A DNA stretch of 64,000 nucleotides from Nocardia wallacei (lineage in GTDB: Bacteria > Actinomycetota > Actinomycetes > Mycobacteriales > Mycobacteriaceae), in the NCBI RefSeq assembly GCF_014466955.1, contig NZ_AP023396.1:5580001-5644000 (forward strand). The letters run 5' to 3'. Under the pieces are notes generated by a model that had not been told where the DNA came from, searched no databases, and saw only the letters and a program-made list of their open reading frames with translations. This document shows positions 1 to 8,383 of this stretch, one piece after another (within the stretch, counting starts at the first letter, position 1; each line of letters starts with the position of its first letter). The translations under genes and the position numbers were made by a program.

Positions 1-268
<268 letters not shown>

Positions 269-273
269 CCGCT

Positions 274-279
274 ATTGTG
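274..279 (-). promoter_or_regulatory. Probable -10 box of rnpB
   Basis: On the minus strand CACAAT lies about 6 bp before the inferred 5' end of rnpB, the right place for an actinobacterial -10 element. I see no clear -35 box upstream. Confidence 0.45.
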
Positions 280-370
280 CCGTCCGGGCTCACCGGGCCG
301 CGCACGACCCCCTGATCACCAGAGATCCTGCCGGTTCTCGGCGTCCCCTGATCCGCTGCCCCAGTATGCG

Positions 371-475
371 GGCGGCCGGGCGAGACCGGCGCCCGACTCG
401 GTGCCATGGGCGCAGGTGGCCGGGCGAGACCGACGTTGTTCACTGCCCCATGAAGCAGGCGGCCGGGAGAGGGCG
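371..475. repeat. Three-copy degenerate 43-44 bp tandem repeat
   Basis: The core GGCGGCCGGGCGAGACCG at 371-388 recurs at 415-432 with one change and at 458-475 with several changes. Periods are 44 and 43 bp. Each copy is preceded by a CCA-TG-rich segment, so the whole unit repeats, not only the core. The decay from copy 1 to copy 3 suggests an old minisatellite. Confidence 0.7.
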
Positions 476-646
476 GGTGGGTTGGGGCCGTGGGGGTTTC
501 GGGTCGTGGGCAGACTGACGACCATTGACTTCTACCCGGGCCGCGACACCCCGAAACCTCGGCACGTCGTGCGGGCCGCCGGACCGGCGATCCGGACAGG
601 GATCCAGGTCAGCGCTCGATCCCGCAACGAGTTACGGTATTTCGCC

Positions 647-1534
647 ATGGAGCGTGTCGAGGTGGGGTTCCCGTCGGGAAGCGAACAGTGTGCAGCGTGG
701 CTCTATCGCCCTGACGGTCCGCCGAAGCCGCGGCCGCTGGTGATCATGGCACACGGACTCGGCGCCGATCGGGAAATGGGCCTGGACCGATACGCGCGCC
801 GCTTCGCCACCGCCGGAATGGGCGTGCTGGTATTCGACTACCGGCACTTCGGCGCCAGCGGCGGCACCCCGCGACAGGTGATCCACATCGGCCGCCAACG
901 CGAGGACTGGCGGGCCGCCATCGCCTTCGCCCGTACCCTGCGCGGTTTCGACGCGACCCGAATCGCGTTGTGGGGCACCTCGTTCGGCGGCGGGCACGTG
1001 CTGTCCATCGCGCACGAGGACGACTACCTCGCCGCCGTGGTCGCGCAGTGCCCGTTCACCAGCGGCTGGGCCGCGGCGCGGGCGAAGGGGCCGATCAGCC
1101 TGTTCAAGACCGGCACCGTCGCCACCACCGACGTGCTGGTGGGGCCGATCCGGCGCAAACCGGTCGGGGTGCGGCTGGCCGGCCGCAAACGGTCCGCCGC
1201 CTTGATGAGCGCCTCCGACGTGCCCGAGGGTTTCGGGCGGCTGGCCGAGGAGAGCGCGCAGTACCAGCCGAAGGTAGCCGCGCGCATCGGGCTGTCGGTG
1301 CTGTTCGACTCGCCCTGGCGGCGCACCAAGGGCATCAAGGTACCGGTGCTGTACGCCGTCTGCGACAACGACTCGGTCGCCCCGGTCGCGCCCACGCTCA
1401 AGGCCGCCGAGCGCACCAAGCACGCCGTCGTGAAGCGTTACCCCATCGGCCATTTCGACATCTATTTCGACGACTGGTTCGAGAAGGCCGTCTACGACCA
1501 GGCCGACTTCCTGGTCTCGGTGCTGCGGCCCTGA
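647..1534 (+). CDS. Alpha/beta hydrolase (295 aa)
   Basis: A serine hydrolase of the alpha/beta fold, probably a cytoplasmic esterase or peptidase-like enzyme; substrate not predictable. Visible are the HGLGAD oxyanion-side segment near residue 37, the nucleophile elbow GTSFG near residue 109, a candidate acid in CDNDSVAP and the histidine in GHFDIYF near the C-terminus, completing a triad. The frame stays open far upstream into the repeat spacer, but the protein only becomes family-like from MERVEVGFPSG, so the ATG at 647 was chosen. An acetyltransferase gene starts 10 bp downstream, so the two are likely co-transcribed. Confidence 0.85.
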   Translation: MERVEVGFPSGSEQCAAWLYRPDGPPKPRPLVIMAHGLGADREMGLDRYARRFATAGMGVLVFDYRHFGASGGTPRQVIHIGRQREDWRAAIAFARTLRGFDATRIALWGTSFGGGHVLSIAHEDDYLAAVVAQCPFTSGWAAARAKGPISLFKTGTVATTDVLVGPIRRKPVGVRLAGRKRSAALMSASDVPEGFGRLAEESAQYQPKVAARIGLSVLFDSPWRRTKGIKVPVLYAVCDNDSVAPVAPTLKAAERTKHAVVKRYPIGHFDIYFDDWFEKAVYDQADFLVSVLRP

Positions 1535-1544
1535 CGAGCACGGC

Positions 1545-2015
1545 ATGATCGTGCGGCAGGTCGGCGTCGACGAGTGGCCGGTGGCCCGGATGGCGCGGCT
1601 CGACGCGCTGGCCGGGTCCGCACCGGGCACTTTCTCGCTGTCCTACGGCGAGGCGGCGGAGTGGGACCGGCAGCGGTGGCGGCGGTGGCTGGCCGACCGG
1701 ACGTTCTTCGTCGCCGAATCCGCGTCGGAGGTGCTCGGGTGTGTGGGCGGGGTGACCGAATTCGGTACGCCGACACTGGTTTCGATGTTCGTCACCGCGC
1801 ACGCCCGGGGCACCGGGACATCGGACCGCCTGGTGGAGGCCGTGGTGGACTGGGCGCGCGCGGCGGGGCACGATCGACTGCACCTATGGGTGACGCACGG
1901 CAACAGCCACGCCGAGAAGCTCTATCTCCGGCACGGTTTCGCGCGGTCGGGGCGGAGACGGCCGGGCTCGCCGGCGCAGCCGCGGATCGACTACGAGATG
2001 GTGCGGGCGCTGTGA
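1545..2015 (+). CDS. GNAT family N-acetyltransferase (156 aa)
   Basis: Transfers an acetyl group from acetyl-CoA to an amine of unknown identity. The fold is visible as an N-terminal variable half and a C-terminal acetyl-CoA core: VSMFVTAHARGTGTSDRLVEAVVDWA corresponds to beta4 plus the pyrophosphate-binding turn (usual form R/Q-x-x-G-x-G/A; here ARGTGT), and LYLRHGFARSG is the typical end motif. The length is normal for a single-domain GNAT. It lies 10 bp after the hydrolase in the same direction. Confidence 0.85.
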   Translation: MIVRQVGVDEWPVARMARLDALAGSAPGTFSLSYGEAAEWDRQRWRRWLADRTFFVAESASEVLGCVGGVTEFGTPTLVSMFVTAHARGTGTSDRLVEAVVDWARAAGHDRLHLWVTHGNSHAEKLYLRHGFARSGRRRPGSPAQPRIDYEMVRAL

Positions 2016-2124
2016 GGACCGCGCGCGGTATCCTGGATCGAGATCAGCGGGCGCTCCCAGCCGCCCGCCCGGCGATGGCCCCGGTGCGCCGCGAAGCACC
2101 GTCCGCATGAAATGCGTTGTGCCC

Positions 2125-2145
2125 CACGGGAAGGTTGTTCCCGTG
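2125..2145 (+). promoter_or_regulatory. Hairpin in the leader of the SpoU methylase gene
   Basis: CACGGGAA (2125-2132) and TTCCCGTG (2138-2145) form a perfect 8-bp stem with a 5-nt loop. It ends 5 nt before the ATG at 2151 and occupies the place of the ribosome binding site, so it could tune translation start. No T-run follows, so it is not a simple terminator for the upstream pair. Confidence 0.5.
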
Positions 2146-2150
2146 CACCG

Positions 2151-2669
2151 ATGAGTGCCGCGCGGGCCCGCACGCCCGCCGACATCCGCCGGCAGCGGCG
2201 GCCGCGCGCACATACCTGCTGGAATCACCTGATCGCGGCACCGCTGTGGCCCAAGCACGGGGTGAATCTCGGTACGCTGCTGCGCACCTGCGACGCCGTC
2301 GGGGCCTGCCTCGCGGTGCCGCGCAAACCATGGGTGCCCGAGGCGCTGCAACGCGGCAACACGCTGCGGCACCGGCAGTGCGTGCACTGGGTGGACGGCC
2401 GCGTGGACCGCTGGCTGGACCGGCAGCGGCGCGGTGGTTCGGCGGTCGTCGGGGTCGAGCTGACCGACGAATCGGTGCGGCTCGGCGACCTCCCGGCCGC
2501 CCGCAAACGCACCGTCGTAGTGCTCGGCAACGAGGGGTCCGGGATCCCGCCGGAGGGCATGGAGCGGCTGGATCTGGCCGTGGAGATCCCGATGGTGGGA
2601 ACCGGGCACAGTCTCAATGTCGCGGTCGCGGCGTCGCTGGTGCTCTACAAGCTGGCCGGATTGTGTTGA
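2151..2669 (+). CDS. TrmH/SpoU family RNA 2'-O-methyltransferase (172 aa)
   Basis: SPOUT-fold enzyme that methylates a ribose 2'-OH in tRNA or rRNA with S-adenosylmethionine. All three SpoU motifs are present: motif 1 NLGTLLRTCDA (about residue 39), motif 2 VVLGNEGSGIPPE (about 125) and motif 3 IPMVGTGHSLNVAVAASLVLYKL near the C-terminus, which builds the trefoil knot. There is no N-terminal substrate-binding extension, as in compact TrmL-like members. The frame could start at 2112, but MSAARARTP at 2151 is the first start after the leader hairpin. Convergent with the RNase HI fusion 5 bp away. Confidence 0.88.
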   Translation: MSAARARTPADIRRQRRPRAHTCWNHLIAAPLWPKHGVNLGTLLRTCDAVGACLAVPRKPWVPEALQRGNTLRHRQCVHWVDGRVDRWLDRQRRGGSAVVGVELTDESVRLGDLPAARKRTVVVLGNEGSGIPPEGMERLDLAVEIPMVGTGHSLNVAVAASLVLYKLAGLC

Positions 2670-2674
2670 GCGGG

Positions 2675-3898
2675 TTACAGATACGACGTATCGTTCACCA
2701 AGCGCACCGACGCGCCGCCGTCGGGATAGAACTCTGCGATCGACAACGACGCCAGATCCAGGTGCAGCCGGTACAGCAGCGACGGGCCCACCCCCAGTGC
2801 GAGTTGCAGCAGCGTTTTGATCGGCGTCACGTGGCTGACCACCACCACGTTCTGCCCCGGATACAACGCCACGATGTCGCGACGGGCCGCCTCCACGCGC
2901 TCGCGCACCCGCTCGAAGCTCTCACCGCCCGGGGCGGGCAGGCTCGGGTCGCCCAGCCAGCGCGTGTGCAGGTCCGGATCCCGTTGCGCCGCTTCGGTGA
3001 AGGTGAGGCCCTCCCACTCGCCGAAGTCGGTTTCGATCAGACCGTCGAGGACCCGCACCGGCGCGTTCAGGGCCTGAGCGGCGGCCTCGGCGGTCGCACG
3101 CGCGCGGCCCAGGGGGGAGGTCACGACGGCGGCGATATCACCTTTCGCCGCAAGGTGTTCGGCCGCCCGCGCGGCCTGCTCGCGGCCCAGCGCGGTCAGC
3201 GGCGGGTTGCCGCGGCCGGAATACCGGCGCTGGACGGAGAGTTCGGTCTGCCCGTGCCGGAGCAGCAGCATCCGGGTGGGGCGGCCGCGCGCGCCGGTCC
3301 AACCGGGGGCGGTGGTCGTGGTGGGGTCAGACGAATGAGCTTGCGTCGCTACGGTTTGCGCCGATTCGGCGGATTGCGATTCCGGGCTCGCCGCTCGGGC
3401 GTCGGCCACCTCGTCGATCCAGCTGGGAAGTTCCTGTTCGATGCCGACCGCCGACCCCCGCGCCTCGGCCTCGCGGACCTCGGTGATCAGTTTCGCGTCG
3501 TCCATCGCCTCGTTGGCCAGGCGGTCGGCGTGCGAATTCTGCGCGCGCGGAATCCATTCGAACCGGACCACGTCGAAACCGGCGACCAGCTGCCGGGCCC
3601 GCTCGGCGAGGGGCACCATCGCGGCGTGCTTGACCTTCCAGCGGCCCGACATCTGCTCCACGACGAGTTTGGAGTCCATGCGAACCTCGACCTCACGGGC
3701 GCCGAGTTCGGCCGCGGCCGCCAAACCCGCTATCAGGCCGCGGTATTCGGCGACATTGTTGGTCGCGATGCCGATCGCCTCGCGCCGCTCGGACAGCACG
3801 CCCACGTGCGCGGCATCCCACACCACCGCGCCGAATCCGGCGGGCCCGGGATTACCGCGCGAACCACCGTCGGCCTCCACGATCACCTTGGTCACCAC
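2675..3898 (-). CDS. Bifunctional RNase HI / phosphoglycerate-mutase-type acid phosphatase (407 aa)
   Basis: Fusion protein of the Rv2228c type. Residues 1-135 are RNase HI, which cuts RNA in RNA:DNA hybrids; the catalytic acids are visible in VEADGGSRGNPG, NVAEYRG, VRMDSKLVVEQ and SHADRLAN. After a low-complexity linker, residues about 205-400 form a histidine phosphatase with the RHGQTE phosphohistidine motif and the second histidine in VVVVSHVTP. In mycobacteria the phosphatase half has been linked to alpha-ribazole phosphate in cobalamin synthesis, which fits cobC and cobD in this window. It starts at GTG (then a second GTG) behind a GGTGGAGGGAG ribosome site. First of a mycobacterial-order block. 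Confidence 0.93.
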   Translation of the reverse strand: MVTKVIVEADGGSRGNPGPAGFGAVVWDAAHVGVLSERREAIGIATNNVAEYRGLIAGLAAAAELGAREVEVRMDSKLVVEQMSGRWKVKHAAMVPLAERARQLVAGFDVVRFEWIPRAQNSHADRLANEAMDDAKLITEVREAEARGSAVGIEQELPSWIDEVADARAASPESQSAESAQTVATQAHSSDPTTTTAPGWTGARGRPTRMLLLRHGQTELSVQRRYSGRGNPPLTALGREQAARAAEHLAAKGDIAAVVTSPLGRARATAEAAAQALNAPVRVLDGLIETDFGEWEGLTFTEAAQRDPDLHTRWLGDPSLPAPGGESFERVRERVEAARRDIVALYPGQNVVVVSHVTPIKTLLQLALGVGPSLLYRLHLDLASLSIAEFYPDGGASVRLVNDTSYL

Positions 3899-3973
3899 CG
3901 CACTCCCTCCACCTGATCCGCACCGACGGCGTGCGGCGACGCCCGTCGTACTCCCGTCCCGAAATCGCTCCGC

Positions 3974-4711
3974 TTACAACCCGGATTGCTTGGTGCGCAC
4001 CAGGATCGCGCCGCACTCGGGGCAGCGGACCACGACCTCCGGGTCGGTCTTGGCGATCCGGGCGATCTCGCCGCGGTCGAGTTCGATGCGGCAGGCGCCG
4101 CAGCGCCGAGCCTGCAGCAGCGCGGCGCCGACGCCGTGCTGGGCGCGTTGCTTGTCGTAGATGCCGAGCAGTTCCGCGGGGAAGGCGGTGAGCAGTCGTT
4201 CGCGGTCGGTGGCGCAGCGTCCGGCCGCGACCTCGAGGTCGGCCAGCGCCTCGTCGCGGCGGCGGCGGGCGTCGGCGAGATCTTCCTCGGCCTTCGACAG
4301 GTTGGCGCCCGCGTGCTGATGGTCGGCGACGGCCGCCTCGCGGCGCTCCATCACGTCGAGCATGTCGTCCTCGAGCACCGTGCGGCGGCGTTCCAGGCTG
4401 GTGAGTTCGTGCTGCAGCTCCGACAGTTGCTTGGCGCCGACGCTGCCGGACTCGAGCATGCCGCGGTCGCGCTGTTCGCGTTTGCGGACGCTGTCGACCT
4501 CGGTCTCCAGTTTGCGGATGTCCCGATCCAGGTCGTCGATCAGGATCTCGACCTTGACGGCCGCGTCCTTGCGCGTGCTGCGCTCCGCCTCCAGCCGCTG
4601 GACCTCCTGCTGCTCGGGCAACACCTTGCGGCGATGCTCGATCCGGGTCAGCTCGGCGTCGACGGCGGCGAGGTCGAGCAGCTTGGACTGGATCGATGGT
4701 TCGACATTCAA
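3974..4711 (-). CDS. Coiled-coil zinc-ribbon protein, Rv2229c-like (245 aa)
   Basis: Residues 10-180 are long heptad-rich helices (for example AKQLSELQHELTSLERRRTVLEDDMLDVMERREAAV) predicting an antiparallel coiled-coil hairpin. The C-terminus carries a zinc ribbon with CGACRIEL and CPECGAILVR. This is the CdsZ/Rv2229c family, cytoplasmic and widely conserved next to NIF3 and the RNase HI fusion; its molecular role is not firmly known. The start codon is TTG at 4711, with AGGAG about 11 nt upstream; no in-frame ATG is nearby. It precedes the RNase HI fusion by 75 bp in the same direction. Confidence 0.88.
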   Translation of the reverse strand: MNVEPSIQSKLLDLAAVDAELTRIEHRRKVLPEQQEVQRLEAERSTRKDAAVKVEILIDDLDRDIRKLETEVDSVRKREQRDRGMLESGSVGAKQLSELQHELTSLERRRTVLEDDMLDVMERREAAVADHQHAGANLSKAEEDLADARRRRDEALADLEVAAGRCATDRERLLTAFPAELLGIYDKQRAQHGVGAALLQARRCGACRIELDRGEIARIAKTDPEVVVRCPECGAILVRTKQSGL

Positions 4712-4854
4712 CGCGGAACTTACTCCTCGACGCTATGGACGGTTCGGCGGCAGCGGTGGCCCGGTCGGGCGCCCGACACCGAAGTTCAACCGTACTCCGC
4801 CCACGGCTCGTTTCGTCCCAACCCCGCGACGAGCGCTGTGGCAGGCTCGTCGGC

Positions 4855-5289
4855 ATGCATCATTACGAGGTGGAGGTCGTCTGGAGCGGGGCGACGACGG
4901 ACTATCGCTCGTATTCGCGCAACCACGAGGCGCTCGCGCCTGGCCGCCCGCCACTGCCCGGCAGCGCCGATCCGGTGATCGGCCGCGGCGACGCCGACCG
5001 GTGGAATCCGGAGCTGCTGCTGGTCGCGTCGCTGTCGGAATGTCACATGCTGTGGTACCTGCATCTGTGCACCGAGTCGGGCATCGTCGTCACCGACTAC
5101 CGTGACGCCGCCGAGGGGACCATGGACGATCAGCGCTTCCAGCGGGTCACGCTGCGGCCTCGGGTCACGATCACCGATCCGGCGCGCGTGGATGCGGCGC
5201 GGGAACTGCACGCCGCGGCGCACCAGCGCTGCTTCATCGCCAACTCGATGAATTTCCCGGTGGTGCACGAGCCTGCGGTCACCGCCTGA
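4855..5289 (+). CDS. OsmC family peroxiredoxin-like protein (144 aa)
   Basis: OsmC/Ohr-fold protein, typically a thiol-dependent peroxidase acting on organic hydroperoxides. The sequence has the two-cysteine layout of the family: SLSECHMLWYLHLC in the central helix and HQRCFIANSMNFPV near the C-terminus. The ATG at 4855 gives MHHYEVEVVWSG, the usual OsmC start; the longer open frame from 4696 overlaps the divergent gene's leader and has no family similarity. The gene interrupts the minus-strand block that is otherwise continuous in M. tuberculosis, so it is an insertion relative to that order. Confidence 0.85.
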   Translation: MHHYEVEVVWSGATTDYRSYSRNHEALAPGRPPLPGSADPVIGRGDADRWNPELLLVASLSECHMLWYLHLCTESGIVVTDYRDAAEGTMDDQRFQRVTLRPRVTITDPARVDAARELHAAAHQRCFIANSMNFPVVHEPAVTA

Positions 5290-5298
5290 GGCGGTCGG

Positions 5299-5730
5299 TC
5301 AGGTCGCGGGCGGGGTGAAGTCGTCGAGGCCGTTCACCCGGGTGTTGTGGGCGGCTCGGATCAGCCAGGTGTCCGCGCGTCGGACCATGACCAGGGTGAT
5401 GTAGCCACGCCGGTCCGAGGCCGAGTCCTGGCCCGGCAGGACGTGATCGGGCCAGCTCCAGGCGGTGTGCACCAGGGCGACATCCGGGGCGAGTTCCCGT
5501 ACGCTCACCACCTCTTGCGAGTAGTTCTTCTTCTGGGCGAGGACCGACTCCGGGACATCCTCGTGCCCTTCGACATTCTCCCGCCGCGTCCGCCACCAGA
5601 TCCCCCGGTGGGTGATGAAATCCGAGTCCTCGGTGAAATAGGCGCCCCACCGGTCCATCTCGTGCCGGATCCAGAGATCGGTGTGCGCTGCCAGAATGTC
5701 GCGAATCCGCTGTTCGTCGTCGGCGTCCAT
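5299..5730 (-). CDS. SnoaL-like / DUF4440 NTF2-fold protein (143 aa)
   Basis: Small alpha+beta cone protein of the SgcJ/EcaC-type NTF2 group. The family pattern is visible: an N-terminal helix pair (DEQRIRDILAAHTDLWIRHEMDRWGAYFTEDSDFITHRG), then strands ending in YITLVMVRRADTWLIRAAHNTRV. Members are often orphan enzymes or binding proteins; no catalytic assignment can be made. I chose MDADDEQRI at 5730 over the ATG at 5754, which adds only a basic non-family octapeptide. Convergent with the OsmC gene, 9 bp apart. Confidence 0.8.
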   Translation of the reverse strand: MDADDEQRIRDILAAHTDLWIRHEMDRWGAYFTEDSDFITHRGIWWRTRRENVEGHEDVPESVLAQKKNYSQEVVSVRELAPDVALVHTAWSWPDHVLPGQDSASDRRGYITLVMVRRADTWLIRAAHNTRVNGLDDFTPPAT

Positions 5731-5838
5731 ACACCGAGGATGCAGGCTCAACATTGGTTGAGGTCAAGCGGAGCGGTCCCGGTGACCGCGGTGTCGGTCG
5801 TGCGACGAGCAGGTGTCCCGACGAGGGTAGGCGCGGGC

Positions 5839-6975
5839 TCAGTCGGCGGCGCCGAGGGTCCACGGGTCGGTGCGGATCGAGCAGACGCGAGTTTCCACGG
5901 CCGGCAAGGCTTTTCCTACGATGTCGGCGGCTTGGGCGCACCAGGGGAATTCGGTGGCCCAGTGGGCGGCGTCGATCAGGGCGGGTCCGCCCGCGCGCAG
6001 ATGTTCGTCGGCGGGGTGGTGGCGTAGGTCGGCGGTGACGTAGGCGTCGACGCCGAGGCGGGAGACGGTGCCCAGGAAGGAATCCCCCGCGCCGCCGCAG
6101 ACCGCGACCGTGCGAATGGCCCGATCCGGGTCACCGGCCGCGCGCACGCCCCACGCGGTACTCGGGAGCGCGGCCCGGACTCTGGCGGTGAATTCGCGCA
6201 ACGATTCCGGCCGGGGCAACTCGCCCACCCGGCCCAGGCCGCACTCGGACGGCAGCGTCGCCCGCTCGGTGACGTGGAAGGCGGGTGATTCGTAGGGGTG
6301 AGCGGCATGGAGGGCGGCCGATACGGCGGAGCGCGCCGACGGTGGCGCCACCACCTCGATCCGGTCCTCCTCGACCCGCTCCAGCGAACCCACCTCTCCG
6401 ATAGTCGGATTCGCGCCTTCCAGCGGCCGGAACCGGCCGGTGCCCGGCACCTGCCAGCAGCATTCGCGGTAGTGATCGCTACCGCCCGCACCCGCGGCGA
6501 ACAGTGCCGCGAGGACGGCCTCGGTGTGCGCACGAGGCACCTGCACGACCCATTTGTCCACTGCCGCAGCCGGTTTCGGCTCCAGCGGGCCGGTGACGGT
6601 GAGACCCAGCGCCTGCGCCAGCGCGTCGGACACGCCCGGATCGGCGGAATCGGCATTGGTGTGCGCCGTGAACAAGGCGCATCCGCCGCGAATCAACCGG
6701 TGCAGCAGCGCACCTTTGGGCGTAGCGGCCGACACGGTGTCGACCCCGCGCAACAGCAGCGGGTGGTGCACCACCAATGCCTGTGCGCCCCAGTCGATCG
6801 CATCGTCGACCACGGCAGCGGTCGCGTCCACGGCGAACACCACCCGCGACACCGATTCGGCCGGATCACCACACACCAGCCCCACCGAATCCCACGATTC
6901 GGCCAGCCGCGGCGGATACGCCGCATCCAGCACCGCGATCAACTCCGACAGCGCCACCGCTTCCGTCCGGGTCAC
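5839..6975 (-). CDS. NIF3-like dinuclear metal-centre protein, Rv2230c-like (378 aa)
   Basis: NIF3/YbgI family protein that forms hexameric toroids with a two-metal site. Metal ligands are recognisable in [13 protein letters not shown] and THTNADSA in the N-terminal half, and in CGGAGDSFL and [11 protein letters not shown] in the C-terminal half. The middle segment, about residues 135-250, is the PII/CutA-like insertion of long NIF3 proteins; 378 aa matches the mycobacterial homologue closely. The family is linked to GTP cyclohydrolase-type activity, but the cellular role is unclear. It lies downstream of cobC and of a small overlapping ORF, in a probable cobC-ORF-nif3-zinc ribbon-RNase HI transcript. 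Confidence 0.92.
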   Translation of the reverse strand: MTRTEAVALSELIAVLDAAYPPRLAESWDSVGLVCGDPAESVSRVVFAVDATAAVVDDAIDWGAQALVVHHPLLLRGVDTVSAATPKGALLHRLIRGGCALFTAHTNADSADPGVSDALAQALGLTVTGPLEPKPAAAVDKWVVQVPRAHTEAVLAALFAAGAGGSDHYRECCWQVPGTGRFRPLEGANPTIGEVGSLERVEEDRIEVVAPPSARSAVSAALHAAHPYESPAFHVTERATLPSECGLGRVGELPRPESLREFTARVRAALPSTAWGVRAAGDPDRAIRTVAVCGGAGDSFLGTVSRLGVDAYVTADLRHHPADEHLRAGGPALIDAAHWATEFPWCAQAADIVGKALPAVETRVCSIRTDPWTLGAAD

Positions 6976-6994
6976 CGAACCACCTCCACTCCAG

Positions 6995-7210
6995 TCACAT
7001 TCGCTCTACCCACACCGATCGCGTCAGGCCGACGACCGCCCCGTTCGGCATGCCGCGCCGATGCCCGTTCCGCTGCCTCGTAGGGGCCAGGGTCGTTACG
7101 CCACAGCGCTGCCCTGCCACCACGGTCGAAGTGCGAGCGCCCGACACTCGCACCGAACGCGCCTTCACGGCAAGTGGGCGCGTCCGGTGCGCGGGGGCCG
7201 GGTCGGTCAT
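6995..7210 (-). CDS. Hypothetical small protein coupled to cobC (71 aa)
   Basis: Not recognised. Its ATG overlaps the TGA of cobC in the ATGA configuration, and it stops 19 bp before nif3, filling an otherwise 231-bp gap inside the operon. The product (starting [24 protein letters not shown]) is basic and rich in Arg, Thr and Val, with no membrane segment or metal motif. Codons in the first third are strongly GC3; the later part is weaker, so it may instead be non-coding spacer. The start-stop overlap is the main argument for translation. Confidence 0.35.
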   Translation of the reverse strand: MTDPAPAHRTRPLAVKARSVRVSGARTSTVVAGQRCGVTTLAPTRQRNGHRRGMPNGAVVGLTRSVWVERM

Positions 7211-8253
7211 AGGCCCACCTCTCGGATCGCGGCGACCAGGCGGTCCACGTCGGCGGGGCCGCGTACCGCGAGGCGGAGGTGGCCGGGGTCGAGGCCGGGG
7301 AAGGTGTCGCCGCGGCGGACGGCGATGCCCTTGTCGGCCAGGCGTTTGCGCAGGAGCTCGGCGTCGGGTACGCGGACCAGCAGGAAGGGCGCGTGGGCGG
7401 GCTCGTGCACCTCGATGCCGAGTTCTCGCAGGCGGGGGATCATCGCGGCGCGGTCGGCCGCGATATGCTCGGCGCGGGAACGGGTTTCGGTGACGGCGCC
7501 CGGTTCGGCCGTCGCGGCGATCGCTTCCAGTTGCAGCGTGCCGAGCGGCCAGTGTGCCCGGCCGTGGTTCAGGCGCGCCAGGACGTCCGGCGCGCCGAGG
7601 AAGTAGCCGCAGCGGAGTCCGGCCAGGGCCCAGGTCTTGGTGAGGCTGCGCAACACCAGGAGGTCCGGAAGGGACTCTGCGGCAACCGATTCCACTTCCC
7701 CCGGCACCGCGTCGGCGAATGCCTCGTCGACCACGACGATCCGTCCAGGCCGCCGTAGCGCGCGGATCGTATCCGCCGGATGCAGCACCGAGGTCGGGTT
7801 GGTCGGATTGCCCACCACCACCAGGTCGGCCGCGTCCGGCACCAGATCCGGCTCCAGGACGTACGGCGGCGCCAAGACCACTCGGGCGACCGGCACATCC
7901 GCTTCCCGCAGGGCCAGTTCCGGCTCGGTGAACGACGGATGGATCACCGCGGCCAGCGCGGGCGACAGGCGCGGCACCATCGCGAACCCTTCGGCCGCGC
8001 CCGCGAGCAACAGCACCTCCTCGGGATCTCGCCCGTGCCGAGCCGCCACCGCCACCCGCGCGGCCCGCTCCTGCGCCGCATCGGGGTAACGCCCCAGCTC
8101 CCCCAGCCGCGCCGCCAACCGCCCCCGCAACCACTCCGGCGGCCCACTCCCCTGCACGTTCACCGCGAAGTCCACCATCCCCGCCCGCACCTCGACATCC
8201 CCGTGATGTCGCAACCTTGCCCGATCCACCTCGTCGGCGAACTCGCCACTCAC
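7207..8253 (-). CDS. cobC: CobC-like PLP aminotransferase, threonine-phosphate decarboxylase type (348 aa)
   Basis: Fold-type I PLP enzyme of the Rv2231c family, expected to act in the aminopropanol arm of cobalamin synthesis or on a histidinol-phosphate-like substrate. Visible features: NVQGSGPP near the N-terminus, LLLAGAAEGFAMV, the VVGNPTNPTS substrate/PLP segment, VVDEAFADAV with the PLP aspartate, and LVLRSLTKTWALAGLRCGY carrying the Schiff-base lysine. I chose GTG at 8253 with GGGGAGG upstream; the open frame continues to 8565 over the divergent promoter and ptpA start and is spurious there. Divergent from ptpA. Confidence 0.88.
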   Translation of the reverse strand: MSGEFADEVDRARLRHHGDVEVRAGMVDFAVNVQGSGPPEWLRGRLAARLGELGRYPDAAQERAARVAVAARHGRDPEEVLLLAGAAEGFAMVPRLSPALAAVIHPSFTEPELALREADVPVARVVLAPPYVLEPDLVPDAADLVVVGNPTNPTSVLHPADTIRALRRPGRIVVVDEAFADAVPGEVESVAAESLPDLLVLRSLTKTWALAGLRCGYFLGAPDVLARLNHGRAHWPLGTLQLEAIAATAEPGAVTETRSRAEHIAADRAAMIPRLRELGIEVHEPAHAPFLLVRVPDAELLRKRLADKGIAVRRGDTFPGLDPGHLRLAVRGPADVDRLVAAIREVGL

Positions 8254-8383
8254 CGGCGCACCTCCCCGGCCGCACCCCGCGCCCCGGCGGCAGGGTGCGG
8301 GGCGTTCCTTCGGCGCGAGGTGGTGGTGTCCTGGGGCACAGCCAACCACCCTACGTGGGCGGGGGCGGTGGGGACCGGACAGA

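Larger units (their letters stand above)
269..646. other. Non-coding spacer between rnpB and the hydrolase
   Basis: About 380 bp without a gene I can support. It contains the rnpB promoter at its left end, three degenerate copies of a 43-44 bp repeat in the middle (371-475), and the leader of the hydrolase gene at its right end. Open frames through it have no recognisable protein and continue over the RNA gene. Confidence 0.6.
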
